Assembly (NCBI GenBank): GCA_015179025.1
Contig: WHUX01000022.1
Coordinates: forward strand, 248,001-312,000
Source: Terfezia claveryi
Lineage: Eukaryota; Ascomycota; Pezizomycetes; Pezizales; Pezizaceae
Direction: 5' to 3'
Length of the DNA stretch: 64,000 bases
This document shows positions 1-12,193 of this stretch, piece by piece (position 1 is the stretch's first letter; the number at the start of each line of letters is the position of its first letter). Below the pieces are notes generated by a model. The model worked only from the letters and a program-made list of their open reading frames with translations. It ran no database searches and was not told the origin of the DNA. The position numbers and the translations under genes were made by a program.

Positions 1-1200
1 CAACAGCTGCATCTTCGTCATCGGTATGTATCGAATATCGTTTAATGACTGCACTGCTCCGCTTCAGGCCAAGATCTCCTGTTGGTGTTCTAGGCAAGCG
101 AGTATTACGTGGTGGTGCGTTAAGCGAATCGTTACGGCTATGCGTGGGAGCTTGAGGAGGTGCCGCAGAAGTGTGGGTAAGGTTTCGCGATTGTCTGGGA
201 GAAATAGACTTCGGGGAAGGCTCTTCAATCGTAGGGCTAATTAACCCTTCTTCGGACGGGCGCCCAGCCCATCGTTCTGCTCCACCCATTGCATCCGTAC
301 TGTACATCTTTTTAGATTTCGAATACGTGTTGAATGTCTGCACCTTTTCTTTCACCATCCCCGCTACTTTTGGTGCCACTGCGGCAGGGTTATACGACTT
401 TGGGGGTGGGAGTGGTCCTTTGACTTCAGCGCGTGCCGGTTTTCTCATTAGTGAAATAGGTGAAACTGGGGATGTGGGCTGATTATATCCACTAACGGTG
501 CTTTCAGAGTTCGACGCAGGCAGTAGAGAGGTCGCAAGCTTTGGGGCTGTCGGAGACAGCTCCTCAATGCCTGCTGGCTTGTTGACGTCGAATCCCGAGA
601 ACATGTCTTCGAAGGAGGTAGAGTCAAGCGTAGTCTCTAGCCTAGGTGCCTCTGAAGAGCCCAAGGTCATCCTTCGGGGGGAGCTCGAAGCGAACTGACC
701 GCCTACAGAACGACCACCAAGGGATGCAGGGGTCTTTGGTTTCGCTTCCATGTGGGAGCTGTACGTGCTATGACCGCCTCCTGCACTTCGCCGCTGCCCA
801 AAATAGTCGTCTGTAGAGGCTGGTGTTTGGGGAAGATCAGTAGATGGCAGAGTCGAGCTTGAGCTTAAGCGATTGGATGACCCTGAACCATAATACCCTC
901 CCCCCGAGTATCCCGAACCACTTCCGCTTCCGCTACCTCGCCATGTCATCAGCATCAATCCAGAGGGGCCCCCTTTTTGCACCTCCAGGGGGTCTGCGGA
1001 ATTGAAACCTACCGGTTATTATTATTATTATGTTGTTGGCCGCCGTATCCACCATACGGGTTTACTCCAGGACCAGTGTTATGACCGTAGTCCTCAAAGC
1101 CAGGTCTCAAAGGGCTTCCTGTATTGGCAGGCTCGTATGCTGCATCTAACGAGGTTCCAGCTGATTTCCGGCGAGAGAATTTAGGGAATTTAATCGGCAT
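1..1200 (-). CDS. Uncharacterised Ser/Pro-rich protein, 5' part
   Basis: Gene entering the window at its left edge, read right to left. The start is the ATG at 1200, which opens MPIKFPKFSRRKS. Exon 1 is 1200-1013. An 80-nt intron (1012-933, donor GTAGGT, branch-like GCTGAT, acceptor GTAG) leads to exon 2, open from 932 to base 1. About 373 residues are visible, rich in Ser, Pro, Gly and Asn, with a Gly/Tyr-rich patch, a poly-Asn run at the exon junction and many basic S/T-P sites. No catalytic domain or membrane segment is seen. A short basic N-terminus followed by a disordered region is common in fungal scaffold or signalling proteins, but I do not recognise the family. The C-terminus lies outside the window. 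Coding status is well supported by the open frame and intron; function is unknown. Confidence 0.7.
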
Positions 1201-3390
1201 ATGAGACTTAGTTAGAAATATCTGCTTGCAAAGCGGGTCGGTGCCTTGATAAGAGGCTGGGAAGGGGGGAGTGTTGCAAGTGGTAATCTCAAGGAGCAAG
1301 CGCCTCGCTCCTGCCTAGTGCAAGATCCGTGTGTTTTTCCTGTTTTTTTTTTTGGTTTGGAAGGGTGCCAGGTCCAAGCTGAGGAGTCTTCCGCCGAGGA
1401 AGGGGGGGAGGGATAATCCTGCCGAATCTGAGAGCTATTGGAACGAGAGGCGTCGGCTGAAGCTGACGATGCTATAGTTCTGCAGTCGAACCTGGGGGGG
1501 GGCGGGAGAATGTTGCCGGTGAAGGGGGCCAGGAGAGTTGGCCGGAGCACAGCGAGCAAATGAAAGCGGGAGATGCTGTGGGACGTACTTTGGGAGTGTA
1601 GCGGTAACGAGAGACGATATTAAAAGTCACAGCCTTCGGGTGCAGCAAGAGAGACGTGATTGACCATTAAAACAAGGGAGGGCGGGATAAAAATGGGTCT
1701 GGATGCCCAGGAGACCAGGCAGGTATAGGGAAGGGAGGGCACCGGTATAGGAGCAGCACGTTGACAGTGGACCAGCGAGTGGTCGTTGATGCAACTGCAG
1801 GCAGGCCCAGCGGGGGGATCCCGGACGGACAGGAACAGAAAACCAGCCAATAATTGCAATCTCCAGGCCTTGGCGGAGAGGGTTCTGCGGCAGTTCAGGC
1901 AGTTCAGCGGCTGCTCTATCAGGGCCAGATACCTAGGTAATCTAAATATCTAGCAGGAACACACGATGAGCAGCTGCTCTCGCCGAGGGCGAGGGCGTGT
2001 ACATCTTCCAGGTAGGTAGGGCGGTGGTAGGGTGGAAGGGTGGTATTGTGGGCATAGGTATCCCCTTCCCCCGAGCACCTCTCGATCTGCACGCAGCCAA
2101 ACGAATCAGACACACGGAACACGACGGATCAAGCGAAGAACCGAACAGCTGGAAGTACGGGTACGCAAAAAAACACAAAAGAAAAAGCAAGCAAAGGGAT
2201 AAATATAAGTACGCACGTGGAGGCAGAAAACTTCCGAGTCCCATCCTCGGTAGCTAGGAATGGGGCTACTGTAGAGTACTGTACAGCTAACTACCAGGCC
2301 TTGGTATAAATGGCCTGGCATTTCGACTTCATTTGTGATACCTATTTTCAATCCGACTCAGAATCGGCATTAGCTCCCCTAAATCTAATGTGCTGTTGAC
2401 GCATGTTACGATCATTCGGCAGGGTCAGAGCAAATCTCGACAGGGGGAGAATCACCGTACAAACTGTTATTAGTCCTTCGCCACCGGAAAGTTGTTGGGC
2501 GAAGGTATTTTTGCGATGCTGATTCTTGAACTTTCCTGCAGCTGACCTACGAAGGGTCCATTTACAAACTGTTGTGTGCCCTGCCCTGTAGGTAGGTTGT
2601 AAGCAGGTATGCGCCGACGATGAATGATGTAGGGCACTACCCCTGAAAGTTTGGTAGTTCATGTTGGCACCCGCTCCTAGCCTTCAATCGAAGTGCGCAG
2701 AGAATGAGACTTCCAGGTGCGAGACTAGTAGCTGCACTCCTATGCAAACAAATATGTACGCTGTCTGCGCATTTCCGTTTGGGCTGACTGCAGTGTTGAG
2801 AACTATTTCATATATCCTTATACACTATATCTTTCCAGGGAATCTATATCATGTCTTCCCTTCAAAAGATCACAAGACTAGGTCACGAAAGATGTCACCT
2901 TCCTATCCTCTGGTCATATGTTCGATATGGTGCTAGATGATGAAAGCGCCCTGGGCATTTTCATAACAGCCGCCGTTGTTCGAGTTAAGAATTAGCTCCA
3001 GTTCAATATAACATACATGGCCACAGCACAGGCTCTCAGTTACTTACATTCGAATCTAACCCCTCCAACACGGCCAGCATAATCAAGGGAACCCAGACCT
3101 AAGTCATGATATATCACCAGGATACCCACCATTCCATGAAATCACATACAGTAACGTACGATAAAATCCTTGAGTCAATTTCTTTCTGTAGAGGAGGGAT
3201 ATATCTTACGCACCAAGTGTTGGGGTCGAGAGAAGGATGCAAGACAGCAAATGGAACAACTAGCAAGTTGCAAGGTGGCAGAGTAGACGAGCAATAGTGG
3301 CAGAAATGGAAGAGAAGTCCAATTAAGTTTGTGCCTACTTGGGATCAAGATCTCTGGATCATCGGCTCCCAACCAGAATAGGTAGAGACT

Positions 3391-3413
3391 TGCAACCAGA
3401 CTAGTACCGTACA
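3391..3413 (-). repeat. Micro-insertion (23 bp) with 8-bp flanking duplication
   Basis: The insert contains the minus-strand motif CTAGTCTGGTTGCA. It is flanked by the direct repeat TAGAGACT at 3383-3390 and 3414-3421, as expected of a target-site duplication. Confidence 0.7.
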
Positions 3414-3488
3414 TAGAGACTGTCGGATCAGTAGAGAAGCTAGTGGGAGACGTGCTAACTTCAATTTCTATCTTTCAGATCATCAGAT

Positions 3489-3529
3489 AGTGTTGCCAAC
3501 CAGACTAAGATAGTGTGCCAACCAGACTA
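3489..3529 (-). repeat. Compound micro-insertion with two motif copies
   Basis: Two tandem copies of the motif (minus orientation) lie between perfect 10-bp direct repeats ATCATCAGAT at 3479-3488 and 3530-3539. Within this, the first copy is itself flanked by AGATAGTGT at 3485-3493 and 3508-3516. This suggests a second insertion beside or into the first. Confidence 0.7.
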
Positions 3530-4198
3530 ATCATCAGATCTCGCCCACACTCCCGGACCAGACTAGCTCCCAGTCCACATCCCAAAATGGGATAGCAGGC
3601 AGAACTCTTTGGCGGTACCTAGCTCAACATCGTTATGAATACACAACTTGTCTTCACAAGGAAAAAACTTTTGATATCCGCCCTCAGTACCGTCTTGCAA
3701 TTGGTTGCTTAGTACCAGTACTCTCTCTCCTTAGAGTACCTAGGCTTGAGCACACAAAAGACTAAAGATCCAGCCTAATGGAACGATTCTCAGAGCTTCC
3801 TTTCGGGCTTCAAATACCCTGTACAATCTCCCAGGCCCAATTACTCCCAAGGCAGTCTTAGCAGACATTAATGCCTGCTTAGGTGGAGCGTTCTACGTGG
3901 TATGGCATTGCTGTATTTGCAGCTTGAAGAACAGAATTCATTGGTCGACAATTAGCTGGCTGTAAGCTGCTACCGCAGTGGGCATCTTCATGAAATTAAC
4001 GGCATTTCGAGTACAAATTGAATCACAGGTACTTACTCAGATAAGAGATTTTCTTACAGCTAGATGGACATGTTAAAGTACGCTATGTTTGGGCTGTGGT
4101 CCTAAAGCTGATTTGGCTCACTTAGCAAAAAAAAAAGGACTGTTTACCCTGAAATGATATAAAGAGATCTGGTTGGGTGTGACCTAAAGTGCTGCGGC

Positions 4199-4221
4199 GT
4201 GCCAACCAGACTACCTATGTA
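4199..4221 (-). repeat. Micro-insertion (23 bp) with 9-bp flanking duplication
   Basis: GTGCCAACCAGACTA plus 8 bp, flanked by perfect 9-bp direct repeats TGCTGCGGC at 4190-4198 and 4222-4230. Confidence 0.75.
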
Positions 4222-4470
4222 TGCTGCGGCGATAAAGTCATTATCCGATTTAGACATTACGTCACCGACGATCTGCGTAGCAGCTCTAGAACCATTTCTT
4301 GCTCATGCAATCGCTATGTTTAGGGCCAGAACCCTAGAGTTATGCTGGAGATATAACACATGGGCTTCCATGCATGATTTTGTTGTGCATCAAAGAGATG
4401 AAAAGCCGGTGTGGCGTACTCTTTAACTTTGCATTGGCCGTGGCTTGTTTGTTAATGTTATGTACAGAGT

Positions 4471-4495
4471 CGAGAGGCTTGTGCCAACCAGACAA
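4471..4495 (-). repeat. Motif copy without clear duplication
   Basis: A 25-bp copy in minus orientation (CGAGAGGCTTGTGCCAACC, then AGACAA). It shares the CGAGAGG outer part with the copies near 39020 and 59125. The flanks share only GTACAG, so the target-site duplication is absent or eroded. Confidence 0.5.
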
Positions 4496-5100
4496 TACGG
4501 TAGTACAGTAGTTCAAGAAGTCCTTGTCGTGACGCCAAGTGTGGCGGTACCACAACTCAGAGCAATAGGAAAAAGCCCCGGAACTTGTTACTTCACAGAG
4601 AATTAAGGAATCATGTACTGTAGTGCAGTATATAGATGGGGTCTGTTACTTCTCTTGCTTCAGAAGCAAATCCACATGTGTAGGTGAACGTCGCTCAAGC
4701 CTAACCAACCTACTTCCAAATGGTGCCAATAATAAAATTACTGAAACTATTGAGAGAAAGCTGAACTGGTAGGAAAATAGTGGCATTTTACAACGCGGGC
4801 CGGTTTGGGTTGGCAATGATGCTTTCATCCCAAATGACCCCTGCGTGCTGTGGCGGTAAGTACCGTACTTGCCATTCGCATCTTGCTGGTGTTTGATACA
4901 TGTCGCATGCCTTGGAATTTAGGTTTATAAACAGGACAAGTCCTTATAAACCGAAAACCACCAGCCTTGCCTTGCATCATTCTCGCTCTCTAGAGCTGTA
5001 GGTTGAGGCGATAAAATCACAGCACGCCTAATAGACATCAGTACCAGTACGTTTGGGACCGGGGGCTCTCCACAACTTCCCCCCCATGCAAGTCGATTGA

Positions 5101-8100
5101 ATGAGCACACACTCTCCAGTCAGCGCGCGAGAAGCGGCTGGTAGCCGGCTTTCGACACATCCTCAAAGCCCGGTGGGGTTCCTGGATCCGAATTCCTACA
5201 CGGCACATAGATTGGTGAGCAAAGATTACCTATAAAGGAGCCGTCCTAGTGGAGCTTCAAACTAACCGTGAACCTGATTATAAGCATCATGCAAAACCAG
5301 CCCATTTACATTTGACTTCGCGGAGAATGTAATTGAGATCTCAGCCACCCGTGCAAGATTCAGTCGTGCTGACATGCAGCGAGCAGATTCATCGGCCCGG
5401 TTCCGAAGGGGTGGCTCAAGAATCATCGTGGGGAATGGTACAAGCAACATTTGCATGTAAACTACTCCCGGAGGAACCCTACGTTCAGTGCAGATGAGAA
5501 TGTCGTTGGTCAAAGGAAATTGACGAATCTGGGGCTTCCTGAGGGGCATCCGCCACATGTGAGGAATAATGGGGACTTGATAGACATGACGGAAGCAATC
5601 CCAGATGATGGCGAACCTGGACCTACGACAAGATCAATACCGGAGACCGATGAGGAAGACAGAGGCAGAGAGGGACAGGGTATGGGTGGGGAATCATATC
5701 AGTCAATAGGAACCACCACACATCCACCCATGGACATTGCTCAGTCATCAAAAGGTCGACCAGCATATTCAGCATCACCAACACCAGGATTTGAGCGGGG
5801 GGAATCCTGGCAAACAGCCTCCGAGTCGTTTGAAGACCGAAGCCCTCCAGAAAGTGGCCCGTCCAATTGGCGGAACAAAGAGCCATTGACTGCACTACCT
5901 CCAGAGCCGGAAAACAGCCAATTCCATTTTGATGATGCTGGCGTGGGTCCAGCAGAACGTTCGCCGTTCCAGTACCCAACCTATTTTGATATGATTACGG
6001 AGGAGCCTGCACCGGTAGTGAGTGGGAGCGAATTTGGAGGTAGTTCTGCGGCACCACATTCCTTCGAGGCCACCAATTCTCTCGCATCCCTACTAATTCA
6101 TGATGATGAAGTCCGGAGAAAGAAGGCTAAAAGCCCACCGCCCAAAACTCGGTCCTCTCGTACGCTGCTCAGAACACCATCATTCCTGTCACCGGCCAAG
6201 CATAGATCAAGGGCTCAATCGCAGACACCAGATACTGATAAAGGACCCAAAGTATCTAGCAATAATGACCGGGTACACGGAGGAATGGTCCGCTTCAACA
6301 CAGCCGTTGATATGCATGAGCGGGATAAGCACCTACAGCTGAAATTAGCTGAGCTAAGCCGTAGAAGGACATTACGCCAACTTGGCCGCCATTTTCGACA
6401 CGGGCGAAGGGACGGTGAAATCATAAAAATGGAAAATATGCTAATTCGTGTAGAGTGTGTCAAGTCCACACTGCCAGTTGACTATGATGAACATGAAAGC
6501 ATCAAATTCAATACCAAAACCTTGGAGAGATGGCGAGAGTTTATTGTTGTCTGTCGAGAAGGCTCCGGCGATGATCCCATGTATATCCAGCTTTATAAGA
6601 GTCGAACCGTGCCAGCCATTGATCGCAAACATGTGTCTAGTCACTCAACTCTCAATATTCCACTTACTCCCCGCTCGACTCATGTGAACCTCTACTCTTC
6701 TCTTGACAAGTCTCTGGTTGTTTGGCATCCGAGAAAACAATATACCTTGATATACATACTTAGACCACGTTGCCCGTCGTCGTCGGTGGAGTGGTATACC
6801 TTCCTTCGCAAGGCACTGGGATGGACAAGACCGGAGGCATTGCATATTGTGGTCCCGGCTATAGACGTTACCCTGACAATTGAGAATGCGTTTGATAAGA
6901 TCGAGCGGAGGATTGCAGAATCAGATGGCAATGAACAAGATGGCGCATTAATCAAGGAAGAAAAAGCTATAGCGGGGGATCTCATCAACAAGTCTATGGA
7001 TATGTTGAGGAAATGTCACCTGTGGGATGATTTGTTGGATAAATGGCTTCGTGAAGAGCGTATTGGTCTTGCCTGGAGGAAATACGACCGATTGGAATGG
7101 ATACATGGAGTACGTGGAGATAAATTCCTCATTGTCCCTGTTTTATTGTTTACGCTTTTACAGATAAACGAGCAAAGGATGTATGGTACAATTGGGATGC
7201 AAAGGGTGAGAATGACACCTGATAAGTGTATATTATAGAAACTAATCTTATCACAGACTCATGTCCTCGAGCTTCGCCCCAAGATCCACTACCCAACCGA
7301 GATTGTGATACCAAGTGGGGGAAAGATGGTTGAACCGGCGCCAGGTGCGTGAGCCACGTTGCAGAGACGTCGGCTACAGGGACTAATAAATTGATAGTGG
7401 AAGGGTTCTTGGTTCGTTTAAGTCGTGGCGCAGGCCAGCACCGGCAATACAAGAACCTCTACTTTGCCAAGAGATATTATTGGAGCGTCCACGATAACCT
7501 CCTCTGCTTCTGTAGACCTGCAAGGGCTTTACCACCGCCTCCCCCCAAGCTACCCGTCCACGAGGGAGTCGTGCCACCGACAAGCCAAATTATTGACAAA
7601 ATTCCCGTTATATATGCTGTTGCGCCGTACCAGCTGGACGACAAGTCCAATATCGAGTGGCTCAACAGCGGGAATACTGAATTTCTAGAGAGGCATGATT
7701 TGAATGCATATCATGAGGCGGAACGAAAAGTCAACACTCTTCTCAGGGCTGAGGGGTTCATCGACCTTACAAAGGTTCAGCGGGTTGAGCTCATCCGGAA
7801 AGACACAGCTGATGAGGAAATTTCAATAAACCCAGTTGCAGAAGCCACCGGAGACTCCCCCGTCACAAGCCCAGACCCAACCTGGCAAGATACAGCTCCC
7901 ACCACCGACGACTCCATCTTCCATGAAAAAGTCTTCCGCCTCATCCTCGCCAACGGGCTTGACGTCAAGTTCCAAACTCACGACAAGCAAACCCGTGACG
8001 AATGGGTCACCCGTCTCCGAGACCTCGTAGTGTACTGGAAATCCCGGGACTCCTCAGACATGACCCTCGTGCGTCGCACGCGCAACGAAAACCTCAAAGA

Positions 8101-8764
8101 TTTGCACATTGACGAAGAGATGGAAGCCCTCATCGGGCAGCACGCGCGAAAATGGGAAGTCTCCCAAGCCAACGTCTGCCCCGAACTCTACCACACCTGT
8201 GGCCTCTCCTCGTGCCGCGCAATAACCATGTTCGGCACGCTTTACCGCAAGCCCCGGAAACACTCTACTTTCACTCGATTCCACGTCGTTCTTTGCCATG
8301 GTGAACTTCTCCTCTTTGATTCCACCCCGCGGTCGAAATCTGGAAAACCCATTCCTCATATCCACCATGAACGGCACTCGAGTGTCAGTTTGCAGGATTG
8401 CTTTATCTACTCGGGGGTGATTACAGCAGGGGATCTAATTTATGAAAAGCAAAAGTATGATCTGAATGGGCCGGTGAGACATGCTCTGCCGAGGATTTAT
8501 GTGGATGGATTGACGAGCCAGGATGAGGATAAGATGTTATGTTTTGTGCTGTGGCAAGGGAGGAGGAGGGGGTTGAGGGCGGGGAAGGATGGAGAGGGGA
8601 ATGAGGGCTGGACGGTTAAGGAGAGACTTGGGGTGGGGGGGGGTAAGGCACTGGTGTTTAAGGCCCCGACGAGGGTGCATAGGGATGTGTGGGTTATGAA
8701 TATTAGTTTGGAGATTGAGAGGTTGCATACGAAGGCGTTTGATGATATTGAGGTTAAGTCATGA
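5101..8764 (+). CDS. Spo71-like PH-domain protein
   Basis: Six exons: 5101-5214, about 5326-5437, 5494-7109, 7164-7205, 7257-7344, 7398-8764. The sum is 3339 nt, 1112 residues, close to yeast Spo71 (about 1245). The second exon could instead start at 5338. After a disordered acidic/Ser-rich N-terminal third comes the motif GRRDGEIIKMENMLIRVE (about residue 378), typical of the Spo7_2_N region of the family, leading into a PH-like domain. Two more PH-like segments follow at about residues 658-870 (VEGFLVRLSRG) and 930-1100 (GTLYRKPRKHSTFTRFHVVL). Spo71 recruits lipid-transfer and membrane-growth factors at the prospore membrane in yeast. In filamentous fungi the role is less clear, so a phospholipid-binding cortical or meiotic function is inferred. 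Donors and acceptors are canonical, and an intron of 53 nt (7345-7397) has branch CTAAT. Confidence 0.85.
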
Positions 8765-10700
8765 GGTGGGTGGTGGGGAGGGGTGGTGGTAATGTATGCA
8801 ACAATTATCTCCTAAGCATATATCTGTTATTTTCTTTCTTTCTTACTCGGGGTTCATGGTGTTTCCTCTGGGTCCAGCGTCTTTTGATTTTCCTTTTTTT
8901 GTCTTTCGTTTCGGTTCAATGGCTGTTTACCTACTATCTATTCATTACCAGCCTAGTATTTTTAATATTACATTTCATGGGGCAGCGGCTTATCCCGACC
9001 AGTTTTTCGGTTTAGATGTAGTTTATCTGTTGAATAAGTAAGGTAGATGTGTATAGTATCTTGGATCAGAGGATATGTGCGAGTGGTGGTGGGTTATTTG
9101 GGGTTCACATAATTGATGGCGGTAATGAGCATATTTTTCCCGAAGGGTGGTGAGAGAATTGTGATTGTGGGTGATTGAGCAGGTGCGTGAGTGAGTGAGC
9201 AACTACCTAATTATTAAATAGTACCAGGGTAACAAGTTGAGGGTAATCCTAGTGCTCAGGAAAATACAGCAGTCTGTTCGTTTGTGAGAAAAAGGCTAAT
9301 ATGTCGCACAAACCTTCAAGCCAAAAGGACAGCACAGCACGGCATGTGAAGTACAATCAAGTCATGTATATATACTACTGTAATTTAGCGGGTTAAGCAA
9401 TCAAGCGGACAAGGCAAAAACGGACACTTCAGATCGCCCATCACACTCAAGGGCTATGCACAGATGATTTTATACTGTACTCTACCTGACGGTTCACCTA
9501 ACCAGATACTTCCCGGGCCTGTTGTGGAGCGTCATTATTTCAACCCTGAGGTTGGTTTGAGGAACGTGAGAAACAACCTCAACGTCAGTCGCAGTACCAG
9601 GATCTGAGTATTATGGACGCCCCCTTTTCCCAAGAAATAGGAAAACAAACCAAACTTCAGGACTGCCATAATAATACAAAATACCAGCTGAGGGAATGCC
9701 TTACAAACATACTCTTGAGGTTGATAGAGAGTCGAGGATAGGAAGGAAGATCTGTATATAGAATGACAAGGGGTACAAAGGGCACAATTTGGAATAAGCC
9801 GGATGAAGGAAAACGGAGTATAGGCAGACTTGTGCCTCTCATTGATGATCCGGTCCCATCGACCCCTAAAGCATACATATAACGGTTGAATAAATAAGTT
9901 TTTTTCTGGATCGAAAATATCAAATATATATATATATTTTTCCCATCTCATACTCTTGTATTTCTTAGGATTAGCGATTTGTAAATAAATTGACAAAAGA
10001 ATACTCTAGAAAAGAGAGACAGCAGTATGTACTGTACTGCATAGGATAGTTGTATATAATGGGAAAAATTTATCCAAGATAAGTACCTTTGTTTATATTT
10101 CTGTTATAGAGATCAAGAGGTTTAAGTTAAGGTTCTGGTTTGGGTTATTTATATAAATATATTTAGAAATTTTCTTGAATTATATATATCACCTTATTAC
10201 CTAATACTATTACTTTGCAATCCCATGTAACCCGCCGCTATGAGGCTCTATTATCTATAAAGACTCTGATTTCCTAGTTCATTCCCGGCTTATTATCCAT
10301 TGCTATTGCAGAGCTGACGGCAAAAATTCCATTGATTGTTTTTGAGACTTTCCTTGTCGCCATACATGATGGCGCTAGGTAGGGAGTGCCTCCGTTATCC
10401 TATACAAATTGGTTACCCTCCACTAACTACCAAAAAGTAAACCTCAGATGAACGAAATTTCCCTCAGGTCATGTCCTCTAAAAGGTGCTGGCCATTTTTG
10501 CCAATAAAAGGAGATCTACACGCGCGCTAATGCTACCAAAATTGGTCTCCTACACGCCATCGCTTGCCATATATCCGGTCAATTCCGGAAAAATGGCCTG
10601 AATTCCGCAACGGCCGAGAACATATCCACCTTCCCCAACAAGGCCTTTCTTCGTATCATTCTGCCACATTCCCTCCCAGTGATATCCATGAAATAAACGA
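8765..10700. other. Intergenic, partly AT-rich
   Basis: Holds the 3' flank of the PH-domain gene and an AT-rich block (about 9890-10220, with TA runs and few G/C). The open frame at 9535-9996 (-) has no recognisable domain or intron pattern, so I do not call it. The lectin 3' end may extend into 10580-10700. Confidence 0.5.
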
Positions 10701-11702
10701 AATAATTATCTGGTCGGGATTTTGGCCCGATAAATAACCCATCGTCAGGGTTCCAGCCGAATTCCTGGATCTCATTGGAAACGGCGTTGGTAGTAGTAGC
10801 GAATCTGGATATCCCCCCAGCAGCAGAGAGACAAGCACGTGTTGGGGAGAGTGCTAGTGATAGTTATTGGGGCATGCCGGTTCCATCCGTCTCTGGGTTG
10901 GTAGTCCTGCTGAATGATGCCACCATTGCCATTGGGCTGCTCGTAGCAGACCCTGATCTGATCATAGCTCCAGGCGATAGCACCAATGGCGGTCCCGCCG
11001 TTTCCCAATGTGTGACCTATGACCCAAGCAGTGACTTGACTTAGCTCATATAGGCGACAGCCAAGGGATTTTCTTGGGGGTGCTATATTATATACCTGCG
11101 AGCCATGAACCATCCCAGCAATGCTCATGAATCGTATTATCTCGGGTTCGGTAGAAAATTCTCACCATCTTCTGGAATTGAATAGCAGCCAAGCTAGAAC
11201 CAAGCTGAGCATTTGGAAGAGTGGTACCCTTTTTCCATCCGTTTCCATCCCAGAAAACTTCGTTAATGGCTAAATTGCCGGGCAATTGGCAGTATAACTG
11301 ACACAAGTGATGGCGCTCCAGGTGCAGGCAGCAAGCTTCGACCGGTAGTCCACCCTGATGTTGCTGCGACCCAAGGCACCAGTGTACCAACTACTGCCAT
11401 CCCAGCTGTGCTCTTGGAGGATATTTTTGTTGTCCACATAGTAGATTCGGATCTAGTCTCAGGCTAGAGAGTGCAAAGAAAATGGTTTACCCGGCCAAGT
11501 CACTTACACGTGGCTCGCTTCCCCAACTGATTGCTGCAAGGGTGTTTGGCTTTGCATGGAATAATCTGTTATTGATAGTGCCACCGGTCCAGCTTCCGTG
11601 AGACTCTCTGATGTAGTCTTCGCTGTCCTGAAAGTACACCCGACGTTGAACGTCTCCGATGGCAAGGCAGGCAATGGCTGTGTTGATGGTCAATGAGCTC
11701 AT
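10701..11702 (-). pseudogene. Fucose-specific lectin (AAL type) with reading-frame breaks
   Basis: Matches the fungal fucose-lectin family (Aleuria aurantia lectin, six-bladed beta-propeller). Blade motifs include RRVYFQDSEDYIRES, RIYYVDNKNILQEHSWDG, NLAINEVFWDGNGW, VRIFYRTRDNTIHEHCWDG, IRVCYEQPNG and NEIQEFGWNPDDG. The start is the ATG at 11702 (MSSLTINTAIACLAIGD). A normal intron at 11507-11453 joins EPR to IRIYY, and another lies between SWLAG and HTLGNGG (about 11095-11015). Two problems remain. Near 11300-11315 the frame changes between TWSAI and CQLYCQL, and near 10786-10800 between IRYYYQ and NAVSNEIQEF. The first could be bypassed by a 56-nt GT-AG segment, but that would delete a blade strand (RSKLAACTW) matching the family. 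Either the gene is decaying, or the assembly has two small indels. Such lectins bind fucosylated glycans and are often secreted or cytosolic defence or adhesion proteins. The exact 3' end is not resolved. Confidence 0.7.
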
Positions 11703-12193
11703 TGCAGGTGAGTTTGTCTGGATTGCTAAAATGCTGGGATTATTGGAAGTGTAAGTAGGTTTCCATGTGCTCGTTTGTTCTGTTCTCTTTGGATTTTCCA
11801 CGCGTGGCATATACGAAGATAGGTATTACACCCAAAAGCCAAAAGAATCCCCTTTGGCTAATGGGACATTCACATAAACCGAGATCTCAGACCTGTTGAT
11901 TTTGATTGGTACAGTATATATGCGGGAGGTGCATAATAACTTTGCCGTGAAAAGTGGGACTACTGGCATTACCCTGAACCTCTTGGCTTTAGTAACGTTC
12001 CAAAACTAGCGACAGAGCAATTCAAATTCTTTAACCGCAATCCTCAATCACCAGCACCTATTCCGCGTCTCAGAGTGCCTCACTTACTATCCCTCCCCTA
12101 CCGGTAGTCTACTACCATCTCCCTCCCAATTCAGTTGAACCCATCAATCTCCCCCCTCGGCCCCACCACCCCACTATCCCACCATAGCAGACA
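11703..12193. other. Divergent intergenic region lectin/IMP2
   Basis: About 490 bp between two divergent starts. It contains a TTACCCTGAAC motif at about 11969 and an ACGCGT hexamer at 11800. No gene seen. Confidence 0.5.

Larger units (their letters stand above)
1201..5100. other. Gene-poor intergenic stretch with micro-insertions
   Basis: No convincing coding sequence on either strand; the short open frames lack introns, domains or continuity. It holds several copies of the dispersed motif TAGTCTGGTTGGCAC (on the minus strand here), listed separately, and one TTACCCTGAA motif at about 4144. Part of it must carry the promoter of the 1200 gene and of the 5101 gene. Confidence 0.6.

Noticed and set aside
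5451..5493. Translation start of the PH-domain gene at 5451
   Set aside because: The codon is TTG and lies inside a 56-nt intron (5438-5493); an upstream ATG (5101) with two spliced exons fits better.
9535..9996. 153-residue open frame on the minus strand
   Set aside because: Compositionally odd, no domain, no splice pattern; probably chance in AT-rich DNA.
11800..11805. ACGCGT upstream of the lectin as a cell-cycle box
   Set aside because: A six-base word is expected several times by chance in 64 kb, and the gene is not an S-phase gene.
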